Source: Hyphomicrobiales bacterium | GTDB lineage: Bacteria > Pseudomonadota > Alphaproteobacteria > Rhodospirillales > JACKKN01 | Reading direction: 5' to 3' | DNA: 64,000 nt | NCBI GenBank assembly: GCA_024236415.1 | Contig: JACKKN010000002.1 | Location: 1-64,000 of the forward strand | Shown: positions 1-8,530 of the stretch, piece by piece | How the letters are laid out: each line of letters starts with the position of its first letter | How positions within the stretch are numbered: the first letter of the stretch is position 1 | Translations under genes and position numbers: made by a program | Notes under the pieces: generated by a model | Databases searched by the model: none | Seen by the model: only the letters and a program-made list of their open reading frames with translations | Told to the model about the DNA's origin: nothing

Positions 1-645
1 GCCCCAAGTCACGCCGCCTTCGATCTTGGGTGCCAGTTCCGGATTGATCATGCAGCGGATGGTGATCATCAGGCTGAACACCACCGCCGACAGGATACCC
101 GGCAGGAAGCCGGCGATCAGCATCTGCCCGATGGAGGCCTCGGCGAAGATAGCGAACAGGATGATCAGGATCGACGGCGGGATCAGCGAGCCCAGGGTTC
201 CGGCCGCCGCCACCGTGCCCGTGGCCAGGCCGGGGTCGTACTTGTACTTCAGCATCTCAGGGATGGCGATGCGGCCCATGGCCGAAGCCGTGGCCACGCT
301 GGAGCCCGAGGCCGCGGCGAACAGGGCGCAGGCCGCCGTGCTGGCGATGGCCAGGCCGCCCGGCAGGGCGCTGAGCCACAGCCGGGTGGCGCGATACAGG
401 CTCTGGGTCAGGCCAGACTTGAAGGCGACGTTGCCCATCAACAGGAACATGGGCACCGCCGACAGGGACCAGTGGGCGATGAAGTTGAAGGTCAGGGTCT
501 CCAGCGCCGACAGGGCGGGCAGCGGACCGCGCAGGATTGCGATGCCGCCCAGCGAAACGATGCCGAGGGAGAACGCGATGGGAACCCGCAGCGCAAGCAG
601 CAGGAGCAGGACGACAAGTCCGACGATTCCGATGGTCAGGGACAT
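1..645 (-). CDS. TRAP transporter large permease (DctM-like), C-terminus outside window
   Basis: This is the large membrane subunit of a tripartite ATP-independent periplasmic transporter, which imports organic acids using an ion gradient. Translation from ATG at 645 gives about 215 residues with no stop before the window edge. It begins with a hydrophobic helix after MSLTIGIVG. It contains the family-typical stretch FAAASGSSVATASAMGRIAIP and then GSLIPPSILIILFA, which is the conserved DctM core. The small subunit ends 10 bp upstream, so the two are co-transcribed. The substrate-binding protein is not in the window. The substrate is unknown; the neighbourhood suggests a carboxylic acid. Confidence 0.93.
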   Translation of the reverse strand, partial: MSLTIGIVGLVVLLLLLALRVPIAFSLGIVSLGGIAILRGPLPALSALETLTFNFIAHWSLSAVPMFLLMGNVAFKSGLTQSLYRATRLWLSALPGGLAIASTAACALFAAASGSSVATASAMGRIAIPEMLKYKYDPGLATGTVAAAGTLGSLIPPSILIILFAIFAEASIGQMLIAGFLPGILSAVVFSLMITIRCMINPELAPKIEGGVTWG

Positions 646-655
646 CTAGGGGATC

Positions 656-1198
656 TCACACGCTTTCGACGTCTTCGGCGTGGCGGGGTTCGTGGTGCCC
701 TTTGCCGGTGATGGCGGAATGGAATTCCTGGATCGACTGGACCACCATGATCAGCGTCATGACCAGCAGGCCCGCCGGCAGCATCCAGCGGGACGGCCAG
801 ATGGCGACGTCGATCAGGCCGATCCAAATCTCGTTGCGGGCCGTCATCCGCAAGGCCTTGACGTATCCGGCGTAGGTGAAGACGGACAGCGCCGCGGCAC
901 ACACCGCCAGCACGCAGGCGTCAAGCCAGGCCTTGCTGCGGGAACTGAGCTTCAGGGTGAACAGCTCGATGATCACGTGGCCGCGCTCGTACTGCACATA
1001 TCCCAGCGGCAGGAACACGACGGCGACCATGTAATAGCCGGAGACAATTTCCTCGGTCCCGGGAATCGAAGCGGTGAGGAAGTAGCGCACCAGCACTTCT
1101 GCCATGACGTGCACCATCATCAGGACGACGGCGACGCTGCCGATCCCGATGAGGGCACGGGCGCACCATTCCAGAATCTTGTCGGTAACTCCCAGCAT
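656..1198 (-). CDS. TRAP transporter small permease (DctQ-like)
   Basis: About 180 residues with four predicted membrane helices, matching the DctQ small subunit that partners DctM. I chose ATG 1198 (MLGVTDKILEW), which has GGTGGAG just before it; an in-frame start at 1261 would add a proline/arginine-rich tail unlike the family. The pattern of an R-Y-F segment after helix 2 (VLVRYFL) and a YERGHV motif in the middle is typical. It is first in the minus-strand unit and lies divergently to the MmgE/PrpD gene, with the AT-rich promoter island between them. Confidence 0.9.
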   Translation of the reverse strand: MLGVTDKILEWCARALIGIGSVAVVLMMVHVMAEVLVRYFLTASIPGTEEIVSGYYMVAVVFLPLGYVQYERGHVIIELFTLKLSSRSKAWLDACVLAVCAAALSVFTYAGYVKALRMTARNEIWIGLIDVAIWPSRWMLPAGLLVMTLIMVVQSIQEFHSAITGKGHHEPRHAEDVESV

Positions 1199-1281
1199 GT
1201 CTCCACCCGTTTCGCGACGTTGAGCCGGCCCCCATGGAAGGCCCCTGCCGCGCCGTGTCAATTCGTTCCATGGACTATATC

Positions 1282-1302
1282 ATTGTGTCGATTTAAAACA
1301 AT
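1282..1302. promoter_or_regulatory. AT-rich divergent promoter island with an ATTGT-N11-ACAAT dyad
   Basis: The 1199-1392 spacer between the divergent TRAP and MmgE/PrpD genes becomes strongly AT-rich at 1270-1345, against very GC-rich surroundings. It holds an inverted repeat ATTGT (1282-1286) / ACAAT (1298-1302) separated by 11 bp. A TTGTGTCGATT sequence (1283-1293) recurs with one mismatch, on the opposite strand, at 28369-28379. Binding of a regulator is inferred; no experimentally known consensus was matched. Confidence 0.45.
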
Positions 1303-1392
1303 ACAAAGATAAAAAAATGGCATATTATTGTTGAGGCAATTTTAGGGACACCTCCATAACTCATTGAATTCTAGCCGAAAAACGGATCATTC

Positions 1393-2766
1393 ATGGATTC
1401 ATCCCCATCAGACCCGGACCCAAACCGGCGCCTGGCGCGATTCGCCGCCGCGGACAGCCTGGACGCCCTGCCCGCCGGGTCCCGAATCGCCGCCGTGCGC
1501 CAGATCGCCGACACGGTCGCCGTGGGATGGGCCGGCAGCGCCGAGGACGGCGCCGTCCAGGCCGCCGACCTGGCCCGCGCCGAAGGCGGCGACGCCCGGG
1601 TGCCCCTGTGGGGTTCCGCCGACCGGGTGACCGTGGCCCAGGCGACCTTCGCCAACGGGGTCGCGGCCGCCGCCCTGGACTATGACTGCGTGCATCGGGA
1701 CTCCCTGCTGCACCCGGCCGCGGTGACCGTGCCCCTGGCCCTGGCGCTGGCCGCCGAGACGGGGGCCGACGGCCGGAAAACCGTTGATTCCCATATTATT
1801 GGCTGTGAAGTGATGTGCCGCGTCTCGGCCGCAACGCCGCGCCAGTCGAACTGGTTCCCGGCCTCCATCTACGCCGTGTTCGGCGCCGCCGCGACGGCCG
1901 CGCGGCTGCTGGACCTGGACCCGGAAAGGACCCGGCACGCCCTGGGCCTGGCCCTGGCCCAGGCTGCCGGCACCAAGCAGGCCATCGCCGAGCGCAGCCT
2001 GGCGAAGCGGTTTCAGACCGCCTTTGCCGCCCGCGCCGGCCTGCTGGCGGCGCGCCTGGCAGCCGCCGGCGTCACCGCCGCCGGGCACTTCCTGGACGGT
2101 CCAGGTGGCCTGTTCGCCCTGTACGAATCCGGCGACCCGGCCAGGGTGGTGGACGGCCTGGGCGAATCCTTCACCTTCCAGGACACCACCATCAAGAAAT
2201 ACCCCGCCTGCCTGTGCACCCACGTGGTCATCGAGGGGGTACGCGCGCTCCGTGACCGGTATCAAATCGGCGAAAATGATATCACCACAATGGAAGCAAT
2301 CATCACGCCCTACATGAACCGCCTGATCGGCGGCGCCTACGACCCGGGGCAGGACCCCCAGGTGGCGGCCCAGTTCTCCGCCGCCTACACCGCCGCCTGC
2401 GCCCTGCGCTACGGCGGCTTCAGGCTGGCCCACATCGAGCCGGCGGCGGCGGCCGACCCGGCCATGGCGGCCCTGGCCCGGTCGGTGGCGGTGGGCGTGT
2501 TCGACGACCGGGACGGGCACCTGGCCCCAGCCCGGGTGGCCGTCACCCTGCGGGACGGCAGCCGGCGCGAGATCCTGCTGGACGAGGTACCCAACGCCGC
2601 GACCGGCCCCGACGCCGAGGCGGCCGTTGCCGAAAAGGTCCTGGACTGCCTGACCCGCGGCCGCGCGCCGCTGTCGGAACCGGCCGCCCGCGTCCTGCTC
2701 GGCCGCCTGCTCGACCTGGACCGGGCGCCCGACGTCCACGGCCTGTTCGACGGCCTGCCCCACTGA
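1393..2766 (+). CDS. MmgE/PrpD family protein
   Basis: 457 residues, the normal length for MmgE/PrpD proteins, a family that includes 2-methylcitrate dehydratase, cis-aconitate decarboxylase and iminodisuccinate epimerase. Visible family features are an alanine-rich helical N-terminal domain, an AALDYDCVHRDS segment near residues 94-105, the FKTAF-like AKRFQTAFAARAG segment and the conserved KKYPACLCTHVVIEG around residues 265-280. ATG 1393 lacks a strong ribosome site. The gene opens the plus-strand unit with the SDR 25 bp downstream. A dehydratase or isomerase role on a carboxylic acid is likely; the exact reaction is unknown. Confidence 0.88.
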   Translation: MDSSPSDPDPNRRLARFAAADSLDALPAGSRIAAVRQIADTVAVGWAGSAEDGAVQAADLARAEGGDARVPLWGSADRVTVAQATFANGVAAAALDYDCVHRDSLLHPAAVTVPLALALAAETGADGRKTVDSHIIGCEVMCRVSAATPRQSNWFPASIYAVFGAAATAARLLDLDPERTRHALGLALAQAAGTKQAIAERSLAKRFQTAFAARAGLLAARLAAAGVTAAGHFLDGPGGLFALYESGDPARVVDGLGESFTFQDTTIKKYPACLCTHVVIEGVRALRDRYQIGENDITTMEAIITPYMNRLIGGAYDPGQDPQVAAQFSAAYTAACALRYGGFRLAHIEPAAAADPAMAALARSVAVGVFDDRDGHLAPARVAVTLRDGSRREILLDEVPNAATGPDAEAAVAEKVLDCLTRGRAPLSEPAARVLLGRLLDLDRAPDVHGLFDGLPH

Positions 2767-2791
2767 CCAACCGGCACATGGGAGACCACAC

Positions 2792-3571
2792 GTGAAGCCA
2801 TTGCTCGAAGGAAAGACGGCCTGGGTTACCGGCGCCGCCGGCGCCATCGGCGCCGAGATCTGCCGCCGGTTCGCGGCCGAGGGGGCGCGGGTGATCCTGT
2901 CCGGCCGCCACGAGCGGACCCTGGCCCCGGTGGCGGCCGAGCTGCCGGCCGGCGCCGCCGCCCTGGTCCGCCCCCTGGACGTGACCGACCGGTCCCAAGT
3001 GGACGGCACGGCGCGCGAGGCCATCGCCCGCTTCGGCCGCATCGACGTGCTGGTGAACTCCACCACCAACCCCATCTTCAACCGGTTCGAAGAGCTGGGC
3101 GACGACGACTGGATCGCGGTGCTGGACGCCAAGCTGCTGGGGTACATGCGCACGGCCCGGGCCATCCTGCCGCACATGGTGGAGATCGGCGGCGGCGCCA
3201 TCGTCAACGTCTCGGGCCGTGGCGGGCACCAGCCCAACTCGCCCTCCCACATGGCGGGCAGCTGCGCCAACGGCGCCGTCAACACTCTGACAAAAGGCCT
3301 CGCCAACATGTACGGTCCGCGCGGCGTGCGGGTCAACGCCATCGCCCCGGGGCCGGTGCTGTCGCCGCGCTGGGACAGGATCTCGGCCGCCAACCAGGCC
3401 ATCGCAGGCGATGGCCCGGTGCGCAGCGGGACCGCCGTGGGCAACCCACTGGGCGAAGCCTCGACCCCGGGCGACATCGCCGACGCCGCACTGTACCTGG
3501 CCTCGGACCTGTCCGGCTTTGTCACCGGAATCGTGCTGCAGGTGGACGGCGGCGGCACCTCCGCCCTGTAA
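2792..3571 (+). CDS. Short-chain dehydrogenase/reductase lacking the YxxxK pair
   Basis: 259 residues with the SDR glycine-rich nucleotide motif TGAAGAIG near residue 13, then a conserved D-V pair (LDVTDRSQV) and a substrate-loop region ending VDGGG. The canonical catalytic Tyr-x-x-x-Lys is not present. Aligning on LTKGLA puts Gly156 at the tyrosine position and Asn160 at the lysine position (AGSCANGAV). The protein therefore either uses a different mechanism or belongs to an atypical SDR group. The nucleotide site looks intact. It follows MmgE/PrpD closely and is convergent with the enoyl-CoA hydratase. Confidence 0.88.
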   Translation: MKPLLEGKTAWVTGAAGAIGAEICRRFAAEGARVILSGRHERTLAPVAAELPAGAAALVRPLDVTDRSQVDGTAREAIARFGRIDVLVNSTTNPIFNRFEELGDDDWIAVLDAKLLGYMRTARAILPHMVEIGGGAIVNVSGRGGHQPNSPSHMAGSCANGAVNTLTKGLANMYGPRGVRVNAIAPGPVLSPRWDRISAANQAIAGDGPVRSGTAVGNPLGEASTPGDIADAALYLASDLSGFVTGIVLQVDGGGTSAL

Positions 3572-3577
3572 CGCCCC

Positions 3578-4321
3578 TCAGCCATCGGCCACTTCCCGCG
3601 CCCGCTGCCGCCGGGCGCGCAGGTTGGCCTCCCGCGCCCGGTCCAGGGCCGCGTCCAGGGGCAGGTCAGCACTGGCAGCCACCAGGGCCTTGATCTCGGC
3701 GACCAGACGGCGGTCCGTGGCGGCATAGGTCCGGGCCCGCGCCACCGCCGCCTCCAGGGCCCGGCCGGGCTCCACCAAGGCGGCGACCAGGCCCAGGCGG
3801 TCCATCTCCGCCGCCGTCAGGTGACGGCCCGTGACCAGCAGGTCCAAGGCACGGCCGGGGCCAAGGCGGCGCACCAGGCCGGGCACGACCAGGGCCGGCA
3901 GCACGCCGCGGGCCACCTCCGGATACCCGAAGGTGGCGGCGGTGGAAGCGACCAGCCCGTCGCAAGCCAGGGCCAGGCCGCAGCCGCCGCCAAGGGCATA
4001 GCCCTCGACCGCCGCCAGGGTCGGCTTCGACAGCCGGGCCAGGGTCCGGAGCAGCCCGGCCATGCGGTCGGCGTGGGCGGCGATCTGGGCATCGCCGCGC
4101 AGGGCGCGCGTCTCGGCCAGGTCGGCGCCGGCGCAGAACGCCCGCGGCCCGCCGGCCAGCACCAGGGCCCCCACCCCGTCGTCGCCGTCGGCGTCCACCA
4201 GGGCCGCCGTCAGCCCCTCCAGCAGGGCGGCGTTCAGAGCATTCAGCTTGTCGGGCCGGCGCAGGGTCAGGACCCGCACCGCGCCCCGGTCTTCCGTCTC
4301 CAGGTGCGCCGCCGGCGCCAC
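3578..4321 (-). CDS. Enoyl-CoA hydratase/isomerase family protein
   Basis: 247 residues of the crotonase superfamily. It would hydrate or isomerise an enoyl-CoA. Both oxyanion-hole segments are present: AFCAGADLAE near residue 62 and EGYALGGGCGLAL near residue 105. RRPDKLNALN near the N-terminus is the family signature. The start is GTG at 4321, immediately after the stop of the flavoprotein gene (TAG then GTG with no gap), so translational coupling is likely. It is the last gene of the minus-strand unit carboxyltransferase, flavoprotein, hydratase. Confidence 0.92.
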   Translation of the reverse strand: MAPAAHLETEDRGAVRVLTLRRPDKLNALNAALLEGLTAALVDADGDDGVGALVLAGGPRAFCAGADLAETRALRGDAQIAAHADRMAGLLRTLARLSKPTLAAVEGYALGGGCGLALACDGLVASTAATFGYPEVARGVLPALVVPGLVRRLGPGRALDLLVTGRHLTAAEMDRLGLVAALVEPGRALEAAVARARTYAATDRRLVAEIKALVAASADLPLDAALDRAREANLRARRQRAREVADG

Positions 4322-5908
4322 CTAGGCGTCCCAGGCCGGCAGGACGGCGGCCTCGGTGCCGGCGATCCAGCCGCCGATGACGCATTCCGCAAGGTTGCCG
4401 CCGCCCATGTACAGGTGGCCGAACACGCTGCCCAGTTCGCCGGCGGCGTAGAGGCGCGGAATCGGCGCGCCGAAGGGATCGACGATCTGCTGGCGCACGT
4501 CGTGGCGCGGACCGCCCTGGGTGTTGATGACCACCGGGTAGACCCGGCCGAAATAGTAGGGCGGCGTGTCCAGCGGCACCATGGTGTCGGGCTGGCGGCC
4601 GAAGTCGTCGTCGACGCCGTCGGCCACGTGGCGGTTCCAGGTGGCCACGGTCTGCCGCAGGCGCCGCGGCTCGACCTTCATCTTGGCCGCCAGCTCCTCC
4701 AGGGTGTCCGCCTTCTCGAAGATGCCACGCTCGACCTCCTTCAGATTGTCGACGCTCCAGTCGTAGTCGGCCTCGGCGTCGTTGAAGGAGGTCCGCCCCA
4801 GGGCGTACATCTGGCGCCCGTTCTCGTCGAAGACCATGTAGGCCGGAATGCGCGGGAACCGCTGGCGCTTGGAATCGAAGGCGTCGAAGGGGCGGATTCC
4901 CGTGTCACCCGGATAGGGCGGGTATTCGTCCATGAACCGGCGCCCGTCCTGGTCGACCACGATCCATGCCATCTTGGCCAGGGCCTTCTGCGACAGGGGC
5001 TTGCCGAAGTCGTCCACCACCCCCAGGTCGGAAATGCTTTCGGGATGGCCCGGGGTCCACATGGGCACCGCCTTCAGGTAGAAGCCGAACGGGAACTCGC
5101 CCTTGGGGTCCATCAGGCCGTAGGGCCCGTGGTAATGCCACATGTGCCACAGGTCGGCGCCCGCCGCCTGGGCCATGCGGATGCCGTCGCCGGTGTTGCC
5201 GGCGAAGGACCCGGTCAGCACCGGCTTGGCCTGCAGGTACTGCTGTTTCATCTCGTCGTCGTTCTCGAACCCGCCGCAGGTCAAGACCACGGCGCGGGCG
5301 GCCCGGATGGCCAGGGCCCGGCCGCCGCGCTCGGCGATCAGGCCGCACACCGCGCCGTCGCCGTCGACCACCAGCTCGCGCGCCGCCGTCGCCAGGTGCA
5401 CGGGGATGCCGCGGGCCGAGACGTTGTCCTCCAGCACCTTGAACAGGCGGCCGCCGTTCTTGGTGGCGTGGGTGGCATGGTAGCGCCCCCCCTTCTCCAG
5501 CTCGGGCACCGCCGACACCTCGCAATAGGCCAGCGATTCGCACCCCGGCAGCGGGTAGTTGCCCAGGGCCGGCGTGACCGTGACCGTGGCCCCGTCCACC
5601 CGGGCCAGGCGGCGCATGTAGTCGGGTACCCGGACCATGCCGTCGGCCAGCACGCGCAGGATGTCGTCGGGGGTACGCCCGCCGCAGGTGGCCTGCAGGT
5701 ACTTGAAGGCCTCCTCGGCGTCGTCGGACACGCGAATGCCGCCGGCCGAAACGGCCGACAGGCCGCCGGGAAAGGGCATCTTCTCGATCACCATGGCGGC
5801 GGCACCGGCGTCGTGGGCCTCGATGGCGGTGACCCCGCCAGCGGCGCCGAAGCCCACTACCAGGACCTCGGTTTCCAGGTCCCAGGTCGTGACGTCGCGC
5901 AGTTTCAT
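4322..5908 (-). CDS. FAD-dependent oxidoreductase (fumarate reductase/ketosteroid dehydrogenase-like)
   Basis: 528 residues from ATG 5908; a TTG at 5932 would add eight residues. The N-terminal FAD site VLVVGFGAAGGVTAIEA and the C-terminal GELGSVFGHLYMGGGNLAE are characteristic of the FAD-binding-2 family. That family covers fumarate reductase flavoproteins, 3-ketosteroid delta-1-dehydrogenases and related enzymes. Such enzymes introduce or reduce a C=C bond next to a carbonyl. It lies between the carboxyltransferase and the hydratase and is probably co-transcribed. No signal peptide or heme motif is seen, so it should be cytoplasmic. The substrate is unassigned. Confidence 0.88.
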   Translation of the reverse strand: MKLRDVTTWDLETEVLVVGFGAAGGVTAIEAHDAGAAAMVIEKMPFPGGLSAVSAGGIRVSDDAEEAFKYLQATCGGRTPDDILRVLADGMVRVPDYMRRLARVDGATVTVTPALGNYPLPGCESLAYCEVSAVPELEKGGRYHATHATKNGGRLFKVLEDNVSARGIPVHLATAARELVVDGDGAVCGLIAERGGRALAIRAARAVVLTCGGFENDDEMKQQYLQAKPVLTGSFAGNTGDGIRMAQAAGADLWHMWHYHGPYGLMDPKGEFPFGFYLKAVPMWTPGHPESISDLGVVDDFGKPLSQKALAKMAWIVVDQDGRRFMDEYPPYPGDTGIRPFDAFDSKRQRFPRIPAYMVFDENGRQMYALGRTSFNDAEADYDWSVDNLKEVERGIFEKADTLEELAAKMKVEPRRLRQTVATWNRHVADGVDDDFGRQPDTMVPLDTPPYYFGRVYPVVINTQGGPRHDVRQQIVDPFGAPIPRLYAAGELGSVFGHLYMGGGNLAECVIGGWIAGTEAAVLPAWDA

Positions 5909-5936
5909 TGCCAGGCGGCCCGCCTGGACCAACCGC

Positions 5937-7475
5937 TCACGGGTCGATCCGGTGCTTGAAGCCGGGCACCCGCGACGTTCGAACGCGGTCCAGCACGCTA
6001 CGGATCACGTCGCGGGTCTCGGCCGGGTGGATGACGTCGTCGATCAGGGCCATCTCGGCGGCCAGGTAGGCGGACGCCGCCTCCTCAGCCTTGTCCAGGT
6101 ACTGCTTGCGCAGGGCCGCCGGGTCGGGCGCCGCGGCGATCTCCTTTCCATAGGTCAGCTCGACCCCGGCCGCCGGCCCCATCATGTCGAACTGGGCCGT
6201 GGGATAGGCGACGATGGCGTCGGGTTCCATGGTCTTGCCGGCCATGGCGATGTAGGCGAGGCCGATGGCCTTGCGCACGACGATGGTGGTAATGGGCACG
6301 GTGGTGGCGATGATCGTGTTCAGGAACCGCGACGCCAGGGACACCATGCCCTGGTTCTCGATGTCGGGACCGACGATGAAGCCCGGGCAGTCGGTGAGGA
6401 ACACCAGGGGGATGTGGTAGGCGTCGCATAGCTCCACGAACTTGCGCGCCTTGCGCGTCGCCTTGTCGTCCAGGGCGCCGGCCCAGTGCTTGGGCTGGTT
6501 GCCGACCACGCCCACCACTTCGCCGTCGATGCGGGCCCAAGCGGTGATCAGGTTGCGGCCGTACAGCTCGCGGTAATGGAAGATCTCGCCGTCGTCCACG
6601 AACAGGCGGACCAGCTGCTCCATGTCGTAGGCGCGGCGGTGGTTGTCGGACACCAGCCGGGTGATCTTGTCGCGCCCCTCGGGGGTCTCCATGGGTGCCG
6701 GCCGCGGCTCGGCCCGCGGCGGCAGCTCGAAGCAGTTGTGGGGGAAGTAGGACAGGAAGCGGCGGATGGAGCGCAGGCAGTCGGCCTCGTCCTCGGCCAG
6801 GTAGTCGGCCTGGCCGGTGATCTTGGTCGCCTTCTCGGCGCCGCCGATCTCGTCGGGGGTGACGTCGCGGCCGATGCCCACCTTGACCACCGGCGGCCCC
6901 GACATGCCCATGAACCCGGTGCCCTTGACGATGGTCACAAAGTCCGACTGCATGGCCGTGAACGACGGCCCGCCGAAGCACATGCCCATGAAGGCGGCAA
7001 TCACCGGGGCCCGCCCCGACAGCTTGTAGTGCTCGCGGAAGCGGTGCCCGATTCCAGCCGCCATGGCGCCGTTGGCCTCCTGGAAGCGGCCGGCGCCGGC
7101 CTCCATGAGGGCGATGTAGGGGGCCTTGTGCAGGTAGGCCAGTTCGCGCACGCGGGCGGTCTTGGTCTCGGCCACCCGGCCGCGGGTGCCGGCCACCACG
7201 GTGGCATCCTCGGAGGTGACGTAGACCTGGCGCCCGTCGATCTTGCCCCAGCCGGCGACCAGGCCGTCGGCCGGGGTGCGGTGGCGCAGGTCGCCGTGCT
7301 GGCTGCGGCCCAGGATGCCGATTTCCACGAAGGTGCCGGGATCGAGGAGCTGGTCCACCCGCTCGCGCGCGGTCAGCTTGCCCTGCTCGTGCAGGCGCGC
7401 CACCTTGTCGGCGCCGCCCATGGCCCGGCCCTCGCGGCGCAGGCGTTCAAGTTCCTCGATCGTCGACTCATCCAT
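5937..7475 (-). CDS. Acyl-CoA carboxylase carboxyltransferase subunit
   Basis: 512 residues with both halves of the biotin-dependent carboxyltransferase fold fused in one chain, as in propionyl-CoA carboxylase beta and methylmalonyl-CoA decarboxylase alpha. Characteristic segments are GGADKVARLHEQGKLTARER at the N-terminus, a central MGMSGPPVVK and the C-terminal half FLTDCPGFIVGPDIE. It would move CO2 from carboxybiotin to an acyl-CoA. The biotin carrier is encoded divergently 225 bp away and biotin carboxylase lies at 34012. The acyl-CoA substrate cannot be told from sequence. Confidence 0.92.
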   Translation of the reverse strand: MDESTIEELERLRREGRAMGGADKVARLHEQGKLTARERVDQLLDPGTFVEIGILGRSQHGDLRHRTPADGLVAGWGKIDGRQVYVTSEDATVVAGTRGRVAETKTARVRELAYLHKAPYIALMEAGAGRFQEANGAMAAGIGHRFREHYKLSGRAPVIAAFMGMCFGGPSFTAMQSDFVTIVKGTGFMGMSGPPVVKVGIGRDVTPDEIGGAEKATKITGQADYLAEDEADCLRSIRRFLSYFPHNCFELPPRAEPRPAPMETPEGRDKITRLVSDNHRRAYDMEQLVRLFVDDGEIFHYRELYGRNLITAWARIDGEVVGVVGNQPKHWAGALDDKATRKARKFVELCDAYHIPLVFLTDCPGFIVGPDIENQGMVSLASRFLNTIIATTVPITTIVVRKAIGLAYIAMAGKTMEPDAIVAYPTAQFDMMGPAAGVELTYGKEIAAAPDPAALRKQYLDKAEEAASAYLAAEMALIDDVIHPAETRDVIRSVLDRVRTSRVPGFKHRIDP

Positions 7476-7622
7476 GTCCGGATTCCCTTTGGTCGCGCCT
7501 CCCGCAGCTCGCCGCCGCCGGATGGTGGGAGCAGGGTCCCAAAAAAAAGCCGGGCGGTCGCTTGCGGTGCTGGTTTTTGTTGTATCTTATCCCATAATGT
7601 CCTACGTCATATCAACACATTT

Positions 7623-7641
7623 AACCGATATTGAATCGGTT
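7623..7641. promoter_or_regulatory. Perfect dyad AACCGAT-N5-ATCGGTT in divergent promoter region
   Basis: The 7476-7699 gap separates the divergent carboxyltransferase and biotin carrier genes. Its middle (about 7575-7670) is AT-rich and contains a perfect 7-bp inverted repeat with a 5-bp centre. A longer-range pair TTGTATC / GATACAA flanks it. Position and symmetry fit an operator for a catabolic regulator. Its identity is inferred only. Confidence 0.45.
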
Positions 7642-7699
7642 CAAGAGCGATACAAGATTTGGTATCGGGGTTTGTTGGACCCCGAAAAGGAAGGATCAC

Positions 7700-7927
7700 A
7701 TGGCCCGCGTGGACGCACTGGCATCGGTGACCGGCACCGTCTGGAAGATTGAGAAGAATGTGGGGGATTCCGTGGCCGAAGGCGACGAGATCATGATCCT
7801 CGAGTCCATGAAAATGGAGATCGTGGTGGAGGCCCCCGCCGCCGGCACCATCGCCGAAATCACCGTCGCCGAACAGGACCCGGTCGACGAGGACCAGGTG
7901 GTCGCGGTCATCGAATCGGGGTCCTGA
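7700..7927 (+). CDS. Free-standing biotin carboxyl carrier protein
   Basis: 75 residues consisting of little more than a biotinyl/lipoyl attachment domain. The biotinylation site is ESMKME with Lys38, in the usual place between two beta-hairpin halves. The start is ATG 7700, with AAGGAAGGA ideally spaced upstream. It would carry CO2 between biotin carboxylase and the carboxyltransferase. In many alphaproteobacterial acyl-CoA carboxylases the carrier is fused to the C-terminus of the carboxylase; here it is a separate small protein. Confidence 0.93.
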   Translation: MARVDALASVTGTVWKIEKNVGDSVAEGDEIMILESMKMEIVVEAPAAGTIAEITVAEQDPVDEDQVVAVIESGS

Positions 7928-8011
7928 GGCCGGGCACCACCCGTTGTGAATCGAATCCCTCCGGGCCCGCCGCCCAGTCGGCGCGCGGGCCATGTCGCGT
8001 GGCACGCGCGG

Positions 8012-8527
8012 TCAGCCGCGTGCGACCAGGGGTTCCGGGCCCAGGCAGGCGTAGTTGCCGTCGTGGTACATCAGCGGGCGCCCGCTCTCGGACCGGCGCA
8101 CGGCCACCACGCGCCCGAAGTAGATGGTGTGGGTGCCCCGGTCGACGGACGATTCGACCTCGCAGTCGAAGTTCACCAGGGCGCCGCGGATGGCCGGCGC
8201 GCCGGTGACCAGGGTATCCCAGTCGCACAGGGTGAACCGCTCGGTGGCGGCGCTGGACATGAAGTGGCAGGCGGTGTCGAACTGTCGCTCGTCCAGCACG
8301 CTGACCCCGAAATGCCCAGTTTCGCGGATCGACCTGTGCAGGGACGCCACCTGGTTGACGCAGACCAGAAGCATGGGCGGCTCGGCGCAGACCGAGCAGA
8401 CCGCGGTGGCAAGCATGCCGCGCGGCGCCCCCTCCTCGATCACCGAGACCACGTTGACCGCGGCGGCCAGGTACCGCATGCCCATCTTGAACTCCTGCAC
8501 CGAGACGTCCGGCCTTGCACCTGCCAC
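8012..8527 (-). CDS. Flavin reductase (FMN-binding, HpaC-like)
   Basis: 171 residues of the flavin reductase domain family. These enzymes reduce FMN or FAD with NAD(P)H for two-component monooxygenases. The start is GTG 8527, supported by GGGAGGT five bases upstream. Recognisable segments are MRYLAAAVNVVS near the N-terminus, ATAVCSVCAEPP, HFGVSVL and the C-terminal IYFGRVV. It follows the CoA-transferase gene within a few bases and is co-transcribed with it. No oxygenase is adjacent; the acyl-CoA dehydrogenase-like protein at 31518 is a candidate partner. Confidence 0.88.
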   Translation of the reverse strand: MAGARPDVSVQEFKMGMRYLAAAVNVVSVIEEGAPRGMLATAVCSVCAEPPMLLVCVNQVASLHRSIRETGHFGVSVLDERQFDTACHFMSSAATERFTLCDWDTLVTGAPAIRGALVNFDCEVESSVDRGTHTIYFGRVVAVRRSESGRPLMYHDGNYACLGPEPLVARG

Positions 8528-8530
8528 TGG

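Noticed and set aside
4322..4325. Frameshift or fusion between flavoprotein and hydratase, because they are directly adjacent.
   Set aside because: The frames are separated by a clean TAG followed by a GTG start; both proteins have complete ends.
3821..5959. Long plus-strand frame opposite the flavoprotein and hydratase genes.
   Set aside because: It is an antisense product of high GC in codon position 3. The minus-strand frames carry recognisable crotonase and FAD motifs.
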